This document shows, piece after piece, positions 1 to 6,855 of a stretch of DNA of 18,881 nucleotides (position 1 is its first letter; every line of letters starts with the position of its first letter). A model generated the notes under the pieces. It worked only from the letters and a program-made list of their open reading frames with translations, searched no databases and was not told where the DNA came from. Source of the stretch: Bacillota bacterium (GTDB lineage Bacteria > Bacillota > Clostridia > Lachnospirales > Lachnospiraceae). Position numbers and translations under genes: made by a program. The stretch lies in contig JAEZVF010000001.1 in the NCBI GenBank assembly GCA_023443225.1, positions 1 through 18,881 on the forward strand. The letters are read 5' to 3'.

Positions 1-80
1 CAGCAAAATGATATAAAATACATCTATTATATATATTTTTTTAGTTCTCACGTTTGTATTTATTTATTTCCCCTAGTTTG

Positions 81-120
81 AGTGGAACTTACTTATTCAA
101 AGTGGAACTTACCTTTTCAA
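81..120. repeat. 20-bp tandem direct repeat upstream of natAB
   Basis: Two adjacent 20-bp units, 81-100 and 101-120, both begin AGTGGAACTTAC and end TTCAA, and differ at two positions. On the minus strand each contains TAAGTTCCA (91-83 and 111-103). This partly resembles the GTT-core half-sites bound as direct repeats by LytTR-type response regulators. The repeats lie about 37 bp upstream of the candidate -35 box of the ABC exporter operon, so a regulator-binding role is plausible but inferred. The rest of 1-247 is AT-rich and shows no gene. Confidence 0.6.
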
Positions 121-156
121 GTAACCATTTTTAATCATGTTCTAATAGCTTGTCTA

Positions 157-185
157 TTGACAATAGTAAAAATTAGGAATACCAT
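157..185 (+). promoter_or_regulatory. candidate sigma-A promoter for natAB
   Basis: A perfect -35 TTGACA (157-162) is followed by a 17-nt spacer and a poor -10, TACCAT (180-185). The position about 75 nt before the first gene is reasonable. The weak -10 would fit a promoter that needs an activator, possibly acting at the tandem repeat just upstream. Confidence 0.4.
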
Positions 186-259
186 AAGCAAGAACAATAC
201 ACTCAAATAGCTATAAGTAGTGCGCGGTTACCTGTTTATGCAGGAAGATGGGAGGATAC

Positions 260-1036
260 ATGATAGAAATAAATAACTTAACGAAGATTTACAAATTGTC
301 CAAGAAACAGATGGCAGAGCAAAAAACCAAAAAGAATATGAAATTAGCAGTAAACGATATAAGTTTATCAGCCCATAGAGGCGAAATCTATGGTTTACTA
401 GGACCGAATGGGGCAGGAAAGACGACTGTTCTAAGATGTGTGGCTACATTATTAAAACCAACAGCTGGAGATATTAAGGTTTGTGGATATGATACCTTGA
501 GTGATCCGGAAAAGGTCAGAAAGAACATTGCTTTTTTAACAAACGAGATTAAGTTAGATCCACACTTTACACCAAGATACATGTTTCATTTCTTTGGTAA
601 GCTGCATGGCATAGAGGATAAGGTTATCGATGAAAGAAGAAAAATGCTTTTTGATTACTTTGAAATAAATGATTTTCAAGATAAAAAAATAAATGAATTA
701 TCTACTGGTATGAAACAAAAAGCGTCTATTGCAGTGAGTTTAGTACAAAACCCGGATGTTATTATATTCGATGAACCAACCAATGGTTTGGATATTGTCA
801 CTGCTAGAAACGTAACAGATTACTTAAGTATATTGAAAGAAGAAGGTAAACTTGTTTTGGTATCCACTCATATTATGTCAGAAGCAGAAAAACTATGTGA
901 CAGGATAGGAATTATCATACATGGTAGTAAGGTTATGGAAGGTACAATTCCAGATATTTTATCCTCTACTGGAACCAAGGATTTGGAAGATGCCTTTTTT
1001 GAACTTTATAAAGAACATAATAAGGAGGGCAATTAG
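260..1036 (+). CDS. natA: NatA-type ABC exporter ATP-binding protein
   Basis: This is the cytoplasmic ATPase of an ABC exporter, 258 residues from ATG 260. Visible motifs are Walker A GPNGAGKTT (residues 48-56), signature LSTGMKQ (147-153), Walker B IIFDEPT with catalytic Glu172, D-loop GLD (176-178) and a switch-region STH near residue 204. The usual Q-loop glutamine is not obvious; an FLTNE stretch occupies that place, as in other NatA-like proteins. A longer reading from ATG 248 is possible, but GGGAGG at 250-255 lies just before ATG 260 and favours the shorter form. The stop comes one base before the permease start, so the two are one operon. NatA/NatB pairs export Na+ in Bacillus, but this subfamily has varied substrates, so the substrate here is not known. 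Confidence 0.85.
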   Translation: MIEINNLTKIYKLSKKQMAEQKTKKNMKLAVNDISLSAHRGEIYGLLGPNGAGKTTVLRCVATLLKPTAGDIKVCGYDTLSDPEKVRKNIAFLTNEIKLDPHFTPRYMFHFFGKLHGIEDKVIDERRKMLFDYFEINDFQDKKINELSTGMKQKASIAVSLVQNPDVIIFDEPTNGLDIVTARNVTDYLSILKEEGKLVLVSTHIMSEAEKLCDRIGIIIHGSKVMEGTIPDILSSTGTKDLEDAFFELYKEHNKEGN

Positions 1037-1037
1037 G

Positions 1038-2261
1038 ATGAATGGTATAATATATATTATTAAAAAAGAGCTGACTAGGGTATTTTCCGATAAAAAACTA
1101 ATCATAAGCCTGTTTGTACTTCCGGTTGCGATTCTCTGCGGAATGTATATATTTATAGGCAGAATGCAAACTTCTATGATGAATGATATAGAACAACATG
1201 TATCAACAATTTACATACAAAATGCCCCGGAAGGTTTTCAAGAAGTTGTTTCATCATTGGAATTTTATGCTGATCTTAAGTACTTAGAGTCATCTGCGGA
1301 AACAGAGAGGATAAAGGAGGATATTCTGAATGGGAATATCGATCTTTTGGTAGTATTCGAAGAAGATTTTGTGAACAAAATAAAAACTTACGAAAATGGC
1401 GGAGAGATACCAGAAATAAAGACTTTTTATAATAATTCGGAAGAGTATTCAAATTCTGCCAGAGCAAACTTTATTTCACAGGTTTTAGAAGCATATAGAC
1501 AACAGCTCTTAGCAGAGCGTTTTGGGGACCTGAACCAGCTTACGGTATTCCAAATTGATAAAGATCCACAAAGCTCAATTATTGTAGACAATAAGAAGGC
1601 TACTGGCAAATTGTTTGGAACCTTATTACCGTATTTTATAACGTTTATGCTTTTTGTTGGCGCTATGAGTCTGGGGGTGGATGCGATTGCTGGAGAAAAA
1701 GAACGTGGTACTATGGCAAGTATGCTCTTGACACCTTTAAAAAGAAGGGATATCGTATTAGGAAAGTTGATTTCCCTATCCATTCTTTCCAGCTTATCGG
1801 CAGCAGTTTATGCGGTTACCATGATTGTTTCCATACCAATTATGTTAAGTGGATTTAGTGGGGATGAGCTAGGCGGTCTTAGCCTGTCATTTTCACTGGT
1901 TCAAATATTGGAACTGTTTGCCATCATGCTTTCTTTGGTTTACCTTTATGTGGCAATTGTTTCGCTTGCAGCTGTTATGGCTAAGACTGCAAAGGAAGCA
2001 AGTTCTTATGTTACGCCAATCTACATAGTTGTACTTGCAACAGGTATGGTTACCATGTTTACGGGAAACAGCGAAAAAGTCTTAAGTATGTATGCAATTC
2101 CCGTATATGGGAGTGCAATATCAATACAAAGCATATTAGTGGGAGAATTAACCCTTGCACAATTTGGATTGACGATAGGTGGCACGGTAGTATTAGCAGC
2201 CATCCTTACAGGGCTAATCACCCGTGCATTTAACAGTGAAAAAATTATGTTTAATGCTTAA
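1038..2261 (+). CDS. natB: NatB-type ABC exporter permease
   Basis: This is the membrane partner of the preceding ATPase, 407 residues. The start at ATG 1038 is set by AAGGAGGG (1022-1029), which lies inside the end of natA. The topology is typical of ABC-2 exporters. One N-terminal membrane helix (about 20-41) is followed by an extracellular domain of about 160 residues, then a block of five or six hydrophobic segments from about residue 205 to the C-terminus. Between the second and third helices is the cytoplasmic AGEKERGT...LLTP segment characteristic of ABC-2/NatB permeases, thought to contact the ATPase. The protein ends in a short FNSEKIMF tail, also usual in this family. It should work as an exporter with NatA; the cargo cannot be read from the sequence. 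Confidence 0.85.
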   Translation: MNGIIYIIKKELTRVFSDKKLIISLFVLPVAILCGMYIFIGRMQTSMMNDIEQHVSTIYIQNAPEGFQEVVSSLEFYADLKYLESSAETERIKEDILNGNIDLLVVFEEDFVNKIKTYENGGEIPEIKTFYNNSEEYSNSARANFISQVLEAYRQQLLAERFGDLNQLTVFQIDKDPQSSIIVDNKKATGKLFGTLLPYFITFMLFVGAMSLGVDAIAGEKERGTMASMLLTPLKRRDIVLGKLISLSILSSLSAAVYAVTMIVSIPIMLSGFSGDELGGLSLSFSLVQILELFAIMLSLVYLYVAIVSLAAVMAKTAKEASSYVTPIYIVVLATGMVTMFTGNSEKVLSMYAIPVYGSAISIQSILVGELTLAQFGLTIGGTVVLAAILTGLITRAFNSEKIMFNA

Positions 2262-2301
2262 AATTCATAAAATATAGTAAACTAAAACTATATCTAAGGG
2301 C

Positions 2302-2330
2302 TTGAAGTTGTTTCTAGGTTTGGTTATAAT
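2302..2330 (+). promoter_or_regulatory. sigma-A promoter for mscL
   Basis: TTGAAG (2302-2307), a 17-nt spacer and a perfect TATAAT (2325-2330) lie about 70 nt before the mscL start. A weaker overlapping candidate is TTGAGT (2338-2343) with TATGTT (2361-2366), also 17 nt apart. Confidence 0.6.
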
Positions 2331-2408
2331 TAGCTCGTTGAGTAGTTTAGATGGTAAATCTATGTTATTATATGATTCTCAGTCTTGACTATAGATTGGA
2401 GGGATACT

Positions 2409-2840
2409 ATGTTAAATGAATTTAAAAAGTTTGCATTAAAAGGAAATATGATAGATCTAGCAGTTGGTGTAATAATTGGTGGAGCATTTAATACAATTGT
2501 AACATCACTTGTGAATGATATCATAATGCCTATCTTAGGTATTTTTACAAAGAATATTAATTTCACTAATTTATTTATTGCATTAGACGGGAAAGAATAT
2601 GAAACTTTGGAAGCCGCACAAAAGGCAGAAGCATCGATTATTATGTATGGTGCTTTTATAACAAACTTGATTAATTTTCTTATAATGGCATTTGTAGTTT
2701 TCATAATTGTAAGGCAAATCAATAAGTTAAGGGATAAAAATACTCCTGTGGAGGAACCATCCACCAAAAAGTGCCCACGTTGTATGTCAGATATTCATAT
2801 TAAAGCTTCAAAATGCCCTCACTGCACAACGGACGTATAA
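2409..2840 (+). CDS. mscL: large-conductance mechanosensitive channel MscL with zinc-ribbon tail
   Basis: MscL is a homopentameric membrane safety valve that opens under high tension in hypo-osmotic shock. The protein is 143 residues from ATG 2409, chosen because GGAGGG (2398-2403) sits 5 nt upstream. The N-terminal amphipathic segment FKKFALKGN leads into TM1 (about 15-45, with the family hallmark DLAVGVIIGGAF and the gate region). A periplasmic loop and TM2 (about 77-106, ending IVRQINKLRDK) follow. After TM2, where most MscL proteins have a short helical bundle, this one ends in a four-cysteine knuckle: Cys122, Cys125, Cys136 and Cys139 in the pattern CPxC-x10-CPxC. That tail looks like a zinc ribbon. 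It is monocistronic, with its own promoter and a following hairpin. Confidence 0.95.
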   Translation: MLNEFKKFALKGNMIDLAVGVIIGGAFNTIVTSLVNDIIMPILGIFTKNINFTNLFIALDGKEYETLEAAQKAEASIIMYGAFITNLINFLIMAFVVFIIVRQINKLRDKNTPVEEPSTKKCPRCMSDIHIKASKCPHCTTDV

Positions 2841-2903
2841 GTGTGTAGCGCAAGTGTTTCGTGCAAATAATTGTATTTATGCACTGGGATAGGAATGTAT
2901 AAC

Positions 2904-2948
2904 TGTAAAAAGCATGTGTATAATAAAAAGTACATATGCTTTTTTACA
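2904..2948. terminator. hairpin terminator after mscL, possibly overlapping the truA promoter
   Basis: Arms TGTAAAAAGCATGTGTA (2904-2920) and TACATATGCTTTTTTACA (2931-2948) pair with one wobble and one bulge around a 10-nt loop, and the right arm ends in a T run. The loop side contains TATAAT (2919-2924). Because truA starts only 26 nt after the hairpin, this could be its -10 box, but no good -35 is visible at the correct distance. Confidence 0.6.
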
Positions 2949-2973
2949 TTTGGGAAAGGCATGTGTGTAAAAA

Positions 2974-3717
2974 ATGCGAAATATAAAGATAGTAATCATG
3001 TATGATGGAAGCAATTATGCTGGATGGCAGCGATTGGGCAAACAAGACAAAAAACCTTCGATACAATATATTTTAGAAGGATGCATATCCGAATGCCTTG
3101 GTGAGACCATTAAAATCATTGGTTCTGGAAGGACGGATGCAGGGGTGCATGCTTTAGGACAGGTTGCCAATTTCCATTGTCAATCCAGACTAGCAGTAGA
3201 TTTTCTACGAAAGAATATTAATAATAAGCTTCCAGAAGATATAGTTATTCTAGAGGCAGAGGATGTGGAACACGATTTTCACAGCCGTTATTCTGCAAAA
3301 TTAAAAACATATGAATATTGGATTGATATAAGAGAAACGCCAAATGTTTTTACCAGAAAATATGCATATCACTCATCAAAGCCATTAAATTTGGAAGCAA
3401 TGAGAAAGGCTTCCAAATATATGATTGGAACACATGACTTTAAAGCATTTTCTACCGACAGAAAAGGTAATAAATCAACAATTCGTACGGTAGAGAAAAT
3501 AACGATAGTTCTACAAGAGAATAATATAAGAATCCGTATTACAGGAAACGGTTTCTTGTATAACATGGTACGTATTATCGTTGGAACTTTACTTGAAATT
3601 GGTGAGGGTTTAAGAATACCAGAAGATATTCCCATTATTTTAAATAGTAAATCTCGTCAGATGGCTGGTATAACAGTGAGTTCTCATGCACTGTTTCTTG
3701 TAGATGTAAGGTATTAG
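2974..3717 (+). CDS. truA: tRNA pseudouridine(38-40) synthase TruA
   Basis: TruA isomerises uridines 38-40 in the anticodon stem-loop of many tRNAs in the cytosol. The length of 247 residues matches the family. The N-terminus has the family pattern YDGSNYAGWQ (10-19). The catalytic aspartate is Asp55 in GSGRTDAGVHALGQ (50-63). A C-terminal FLYNMVRIIVGTLLEIG segment is the conserved RNA-binding and dimer core. ATG 2974 is the only usable start; an upstream in-frame GTG is followed at once by a stop. GGGAAAGG (2952-2959) is rather far, about 14 nt, so translation may be modest. Clostridia often carry a second truA in the ribosomal-protein region; whether this is an extra copy cannot be judged here. 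Confidence 0.95.
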   Translation: MRNIKIVIMYDGSNYAGWQRLGKQDKKPSIQYILEGCISECLGETIKIIGSGRTDAGVHALGQVANFHCQSRLAVDFLRKNINNKLPEDIVILEAEDVEHDFHSRYSAKLKTYEYWIDIRETPNVFTRKYAYHSSKPLNLEAMRKASKYMIGTHDFKAFSTDRKGNKSTIRTVEKITIVLQENNIRIRITGNGFLYNMVRIIVGTLLEIGEGLRIPEDIPIILNSKSRQMAGITVSSHALFLVDVRY

Positions 3718-3840
3718 AGACCAACTAATAAAAATTCTACTAAAATAGATTTAGCTTATGTATAAATTCTTCCTTTTTACAAACAATAATAGCCATAAGT
3801 ACCACATTATGATTATCACGCAAAATGGAGGAAAAAATAT

Positions 3841-4389
3841 ATGAAAGCTACAGGAATCGTAAGAAGAATAGATGACCTTGGTCGAGTTGTAGTTCCGAAA
3901 GAAATTCGTCGCACATTGCGTATTAGAGAAGGGGATCCTTTGGAAATTTTTACAGATAGAGAAGGACAGATTATACTGAAGAAGTACTCACCAATTGGAG
4001 AACTTGGTCAATTTGCAAAACAGTATGCAGAATCTCTAGCACAGACGACGGGTCATATTATAGTCATAACAGATAAAGATCAGATCATCGCAGTATCCGG
4101 AAGTATGAAAAAAGAACTACTAGCGAAACCAATTTCTCGTGAGCTAGAAGAGGTTATTAATGAGAGAGAAAGTGTAATTGCAGCGAAAGAGGATAAGAAT
4201 TTTATTCGTATTGCTAGCGATGATGAAAGTGATTATACTTACCAAGTTATTTATCCAATCATCAGCGAGGGGGATGCCATAGGCTCTGTAATTATTTTGA
4301 CGAAAGAGGCAAAAACAAAATTGGGCGATGTTGAAAACAAATTAGCAAATACGGCGGCTTCCTTTTTAGGGAAGCAGATGGAACAATAG
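3841..4389 (+). CDS. spoVT: stage V sporulation protein T, AbrB-family regulator
   Basis: SpoVT is a DNA-binding regulator that tunes forespore gene expression late in sporulation. The 182 residues match the B. subtilis protein (about 178). The N-terminal 50 residues form the AbrB swapped-hairpin DNA-binding domain, with the signature ATGIVRRIDDLGRVVVPKEI and LRIREGDPLEIF. The rest (about 56-180) is a GAF-like domain that tetramerises and may sense a small molecule. GGAGG (3827-3831) lies 9 nt before ATG 3841. In B. subtilis the gene is transcribed by sigma-G in the forespore; I could not find a convincing sigma-G box here. It opens the conserved spoVT-mazG-rqcP-yabPQ-divIC cluster, but is separated from mazG by a palindrome and a divergent gene. 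Confidence 0.96.
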   Translation: MKATGIVRRIDDLGRVVVPKEIRRTLRIREGDPLEIFTDREGQIILKKYSPIGELGQFAKQYAESLAQTTGHIIVITDKDQIIAVSGSMKKELLAKPISRELEEVINERESVIAAKEDKNFIRIASDDESDYTYQVIYPIISEGDAIGSVIILTKEAKTKLGDVENKLANTAASFLGKQMEQ

Positions 4390-4402
4390 AATAGTGACGG
4401 AC

Positions 4403-4649
4403 GGAATTGTGTTATAAATTCTTGGTTTAGGTTGTGAAACAGGAGGGTTTGCGGGTATATATTAATCGAAGTTTTTCAGTTGCTACGAGCAACTTCTTAC
4501 AATCGTACGTTTTGAAAGGACAGCAAGCTGTCCTCTCCAATCGTACAATTGTAAGAAGTTGTCTCCGCAAACGAAAAACTCGTTATTAATATATATCCGC
4601 AAGCCCTCCTGTTTTTGTAGGTTATTGTGAGAATTTATAACACAATTCC
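4403..4649. repeat. 247-bp nested palindromic element (MITE-like or structured RNA)
   Basis: Nearly the whole span folds on itself. The outer 20-bp ends, 4403-4422 and 4630-4649, are perfect inverted repeats (GGAATTGTGTTATAAATTCT). The next arms, 4439-4466 and 4585-4612, pair over 28 bp with two changes, both G-T tolerated on the plus strand. A less regular section follows: about 4461-4489 against 4562-4590, sharing ATTAAT and GTTTTTC. Arms 4490-4509 and 4542-4561 pair over 20 bp with one change. The centre is AGGACAGC-AA-GCTGTCCT (4517-4534). It begins 14 bp after the spoVT stop. No open reading frame and no clear target-site duplication are visible. A miniature transposable element or a long structured transcript are the main options. 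Confidence 0.85.
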
Positions 4650-4806
4650 TGTGTAATCAAAGGGTAAATATTATTTTTTGATCGGAAGATATAAATAGTA
4701 TAAGAAAATAATTAGGAATATGTAATGTTATGATTGTAAAAGGTATATTATTAAACTTGCGAACTGAGGTAAGGTCTGCTTAATCCAAGCCTTGTTATAA
4801 GCCTCT
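4650..4806. other. AT-rich spacer without recognised features
   Basis: This stretch lies between the palindrome and the 3' end of the minus-strand gene. I see no gene, strong hairpin or promoter in it; only a weak GAGG...CCTC pairing near 4766-4805 could serve as a poor terminator for the minus-strand gene. Confidence 0.4.
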
Positions 4807-5181
4807 TTACTCGGGCCAATTTAATTGTTGATTTGGGATGCCGAGTTTTCGGCATTCTTCATATACTTGCTCTTTTTCTTTTGCATTTCCTATTTTGTAT
4901 TTTAGAATTTTATCTTTGAATATGATGAATTTTGTATTGCCAGATTTCATGTCTACAAACCAATTTCCAACAGTTTCATTAGAAATTACCACCTTTGACA
5001 GTAGTTCCGGAAAGTCCTGCTGGTTAGTAGTAAAAGATAGTGCTGTCCAGTATTTAGGATATCCCTCTGTTTTCCATAACTCTACTTTAGTTACAGTAAC
5101 ATAATCCAAAATAATTTCATCACTGATGCTTTCTTTTATTAATAAACCTTGATATATAAGAGTATTATTTTGTAAAGCCAT
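4807..5181 (-). CDS. hypothetical protein, function unknown
   Basis: This 124-residue reading frame runs opposite to its neighbours. I do not recognise the family. The protein is soluble-looking, with no signal peptide and no membrane helix. It alternates hydrophobic and polar residues in a way that suggests a mostly beta N-terminal two-thirds, ending in a charged helix (about 99-112) and a short PNQQLNWPE tail. It has five tryptophans or more and no obvious catalytic motif. No clear ribosome binding site precedes the start at 5181, so the true start may differ. An overlapping plus-strand frame (4838-5104) looks less protein-like. It sits in the spoVT-mazG gap beside the palindrome, which suggests acquired cargo or a lineage-specific gene. 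Confidence 0.6.
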   Translation of the reverse strand: MALQNNTLIYQGLLIKESISDEIILDYVTVTKVELWKTEGYPKYWTALSFTTNQQDFPELLSKVVISNETVGNWFVDMKSGNTKFIIFKDKILKYKIGNAKEKEQVYEECRKLGIPNQQLNWPE

Positions 5182-5213
5182 TCATAATATGTCGGTAAAT
5201 GGGTATAATTACC

Positions 5214-5242
5214 TTGAAAGGGTTGAGGGTGTATATTATAAT
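5214..5242 (+). promoter_or_regulatory. sigma-A promoter for the mazG-hup cluster
   Basis: TTGAAA (5214-5219), a 17-nt spacer and a perfect TATAAT (5237-5242) place transcription start near 5249. This gives a leader of about 50 nt before ATG 5300 and argues against the in-frame TTG at 5255 as the start of mazG. Confidence 0.7.
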
Positions 5243-5299
5243 TAAAAATATGATTTGTTAGGGGATTCGATAAAAGTAAGTATGGCGTTGGAGGGTACG

Positions 5300-6073
5300 A
5301 TGGAGAAAGAATATACGTTTGATGATTTTATGAATATTATTAGGCAGTTAAGAAGCGAAAATGGTTGTCCGTGGGATAGGGAACAGACACATAAAAGCTT
5401 AAAGAATTGTATGATTGAAGAGGCTTATGAAACGATTGAAGCCATTGATAATGATGATCCAGAGAATCTGTGTGAGGAATTGGGAGATGTATTGTTACAA
5501 GTGGCTTTACATACGGTAATTGCAGAGGAGCAGGGTGAGTTTAAGATAGAAGATGTGATTGCCGGTGAATGTAAAAAGATGATTCACAGACATCCTCATG
5601 TATTTGGGAATGTCTCAGTTAAAGATGCAGGGACCGTTCTTAAGAATTGGGATGAACTAAAGCGGATTGAAAAGAATCAGGAAAAAGTTTCTCAAAGTAT
5701 TCTAAGTATTCCCAAAGCTCTCCCAGCTAATATTCGAGCAGAGAAAGTTCAGAAGAAAGCGGCTAAAGTAGGTCTGGATTTTGAAAGTTTTGAGCAGGTT
5801 CTTGGAAAGGTGTATGAAGAGCTTGAAGAACTGAAAAAAGCTCGGGAAATAGGCCATATGGAGGATATACAGGAGGAATTTGGGGACTTAATTTTTTCGG
5901 TGGTAAATTTGTCAAGGTTTTTGCAACTAAATGCTGAAAATTCCTTGACAAATGCCACTAATAAGTTTATAAATAGATTTGTAGATGTTGAACATCTTGC
6001 AGAGCAAGAAGGTAAGCATTTATGGGAATTGTCCATTGCTGAGCTTGATGCTCTTTGGGGACGAATAAAATAA
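5300..6073 (+). CDS. mazG: nucleoside triphosphate pyrophosphohydrolase MazG
   Basis: MazG hydrolyses nucleoside triphosphates to monophosphates and pyrophosphate, removing aberrant nucleotides and lowering (p)ppGpp-linked stress signals. From ATG 5300, which has GGAGG at 5290-5294, the protein is 257 residues, like E. coli MazG (about 263). It has two tandem MazG domains. The N-terminal one has the NGCPWDREQTH motif (21-31) and metal-binding EEAYE (40-44) with EELGD (59-63). The C-terminal one has EELEEL and EEFGDLIFSVVNL. The upstream in-frame starts, TTG 5255 and ATG 5282, lack good ribosome binding sites. In B. subtilis the homologue at this place (YabN) is fused to a tetrapyrrole methylase domain; here that domain is absent. 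Confidence 0.95.
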   Translation: MEKEYTFDDFMNIIRQLRSENGCPWDREQTHKSLKNCMIEEAYETIEAIDNDDPENLCEELGDVLLQVALHTVIAEEQGEFKIEDVIAGECKKMIHRHPHVFGNVSVKDAGTVLKNWDELKRIEKNQEKVSQSILSIPKALPANIRAEKVQKKAAKVGLDFESFEQVLGKVYEELEELKKAREIGHMEDIQEEFGDLIFSVVNLSRFLQLNAENSLTNATNKFINRFVDVEHLAEQEGKHLWELSIAELDALWGRIK

Positions 6074-6088
6074 TCCTTGGATTATTTT
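6067..6088. terminator. AT-rich hairpin at the end of mazG
   Basis: AAAATAATCC (6067-6076) and GGATTATTTT (6079-6088) are perfect inverted repeats around the mazG stop codon. The stem is AT-rich with a 2-nt centre, so it is at best a weak terminator or attenuator between mazG and hup. Confidence 0.4.
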
Positions 6089-6126
6089 AAATTTAATAAT
6101 AAATACATTAGAGGAGGAGTTTATCC

Positions 6127-6402
6127 ATGAACAAAGCAGAATTAGTTGCAGCAATTGCAGAGAAAACAGAATTATCAAAGAAAGATTCAGAAAAGGCATT
6201 AAAGGCATTCGTTGACGTAGTTACAGAAGAATTAACAAAAGGTGAGAAGGTTCAATTGGTTGGTTTTGGTACTTTTGAAGTAGCAGATAGACCAGCTAGA
6301 ACAGGTAGAAATCCTCAGACGAAAGAAGCTATTACAATAGCAGCATCTAAAGCTCCAAAGTTCAAAGCAGGAAAAGCTTTAAAGGATGTTATAAACGCAT
6401 AG
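6127..6402 (+). CDS. hup: HU-family DNA-binding protein
   Basis: HU is a small homodimeric nucleoid protein that bends and compacts DNA without strong sequence preference. The length of 91 residues is exactly typical. An N-terminal helical dimer part (MNKAELVAAIAEKTELSKKD) is followed by the GFGTFEV turn (46-52). The DNA-binding arm is RPARTGRNPQTKEAI, with the intercalating proline at Pro63, and the last helix is FKAGKALKDVINA. GAGGAGGAG at 6111-6119 gives a strong ribosome binding site before ATG 6127. Its place between mazG and rqcP differs from B. subtilis, as I recall it, but is seen in Clostridia. A structured terminator follows, so it is probably made at a much higher level than its neighbours. 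Confidence 0.97.
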   Translation: MNKAELVAAIAEKTELSKKDSEKALKAFVDVVTEELTKGEKVQLVGFGTFEVADRPARTGRNPQTKEAITIAASKAPKFKAGKALKDVINA

Positions 6403-6418
6403 TTAAATCAAATTAGGG

Positions 6419-6508
6419 GAAGCTGTTATGATTAATCACATTTGTCCTTGTCGCTGTTATTATGTGCTGATAGGTAGAATATGATTTTTATAGCAGCTTC
6501 TTTTTTTA
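6419..6508 (+). terminator. extended hairpin terminator after hup
   Basis: GAAGCTGTTAT (6419-6429) pairs with ATAGCAGCTTC (6490-6500), with one G-T wobble, directly before a run of seven T residues (6501-6507). A second short pairing, AATCA with TGATT, lies inside it, enclosing a 43-nt loop. The T run makes it an intrinsic terminator, but the loop is much larger than usual. Confidence 0.65.
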
Positions 6509-6539
6509 TTAATTTAAATAGATTGGAGTATTAGAAATT

Positions 6540-6779
6540 ATGAGATTAGATAAATTTTTGAAGGTATCAAGACTCATTAAGCGAAGAACAATTGCAAATG
6601 AAGCATGTGATGCAGGTAGAGTTTTGATAAATGATAAACCAGCCAAAGCTTCTGCTACCGTTAAGGTAAATGATATTATAGAAATCGGATTTGGGAGCAA
6701 AGCGGTCAGAGTACAAGTTCTTGATGTGCAGGAAACGGTTCGGAAGGACGATGCAAAAGAATTATACAAGTATCTTTAA
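6540..6779 (+). CDS. rqcP: S4-domain ribosome quality-control factor RqcP
   Basis: RqcP (YabO, Hsp15-like) binds stalled large ribosomal subunits and helps RqcH add alanine tails to unfinished chains. The protein is only 79 residues and is almost entirely one S4 RNA-binding domain: MRLDKFLKVSRLIKRRTIAN at the start, then DAGRVLINDKPAKAS and VNDIIEI, the standard alpha-L segment and beta strand. GGAG (6525-6528) is 11 nt before ATG 6540. It lies where B. subtilis has yabO, upstream of yabP, which strongly supports the assignment over other S4 proteins. Confidence 0.92.
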   Translation: MRLDKFLKVSRLIKRRTIANEACDAGRVLINDKPAKASATVKVNDIIEIGFGSKAVRVQVLDVQETVRKDDAKELYKYL

Positions 6780-6855
6780 GGCGATGCCATTTTTAGGAAT
6801 ACAATGAGAAAACTTTTAATATACTGAATTGTAATAGGTATATTAGGAGGATGTT

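Noticed and set aside
2272..2293. ATATAGT...ACTATAT after natB as a terminator
   Set aside because: The stem is short, nearly all A-T and lacks a T run.
3750..3830. Sigma-G promoter for spoVT
   Set aside because: TGTATA (3759-3764) and CATTATG (3805-3811) resemble the boxes, but neither has a partner at the required spacing.
4380..4670. Target-site duplication flanking the palindrome
   Set aside because: Bases outside the 20-bp ends (GACGGAC on the left, TGTGTAA on the right) do not match, so transposition is not proven.
4838..5104. Plus-strand frame of 88 codons opposite the hypothetical gene
   Set aside because: It is rich in Phe, Ser and Leu in a pattern expected from the antisense of a real gene, and has no ribosome binding site.
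6777..6795. GGC-GAT-GCC followed by ATTTTT after rqcP as a terminator
   Set aside because: A 3-bp stem is too short to work.
6780..6855. Sigma-E promoter for yabP
   Set aside because: AATACAAT (6798-6805) looks like a -10, but no -35 lies 13-15 nt upstream.
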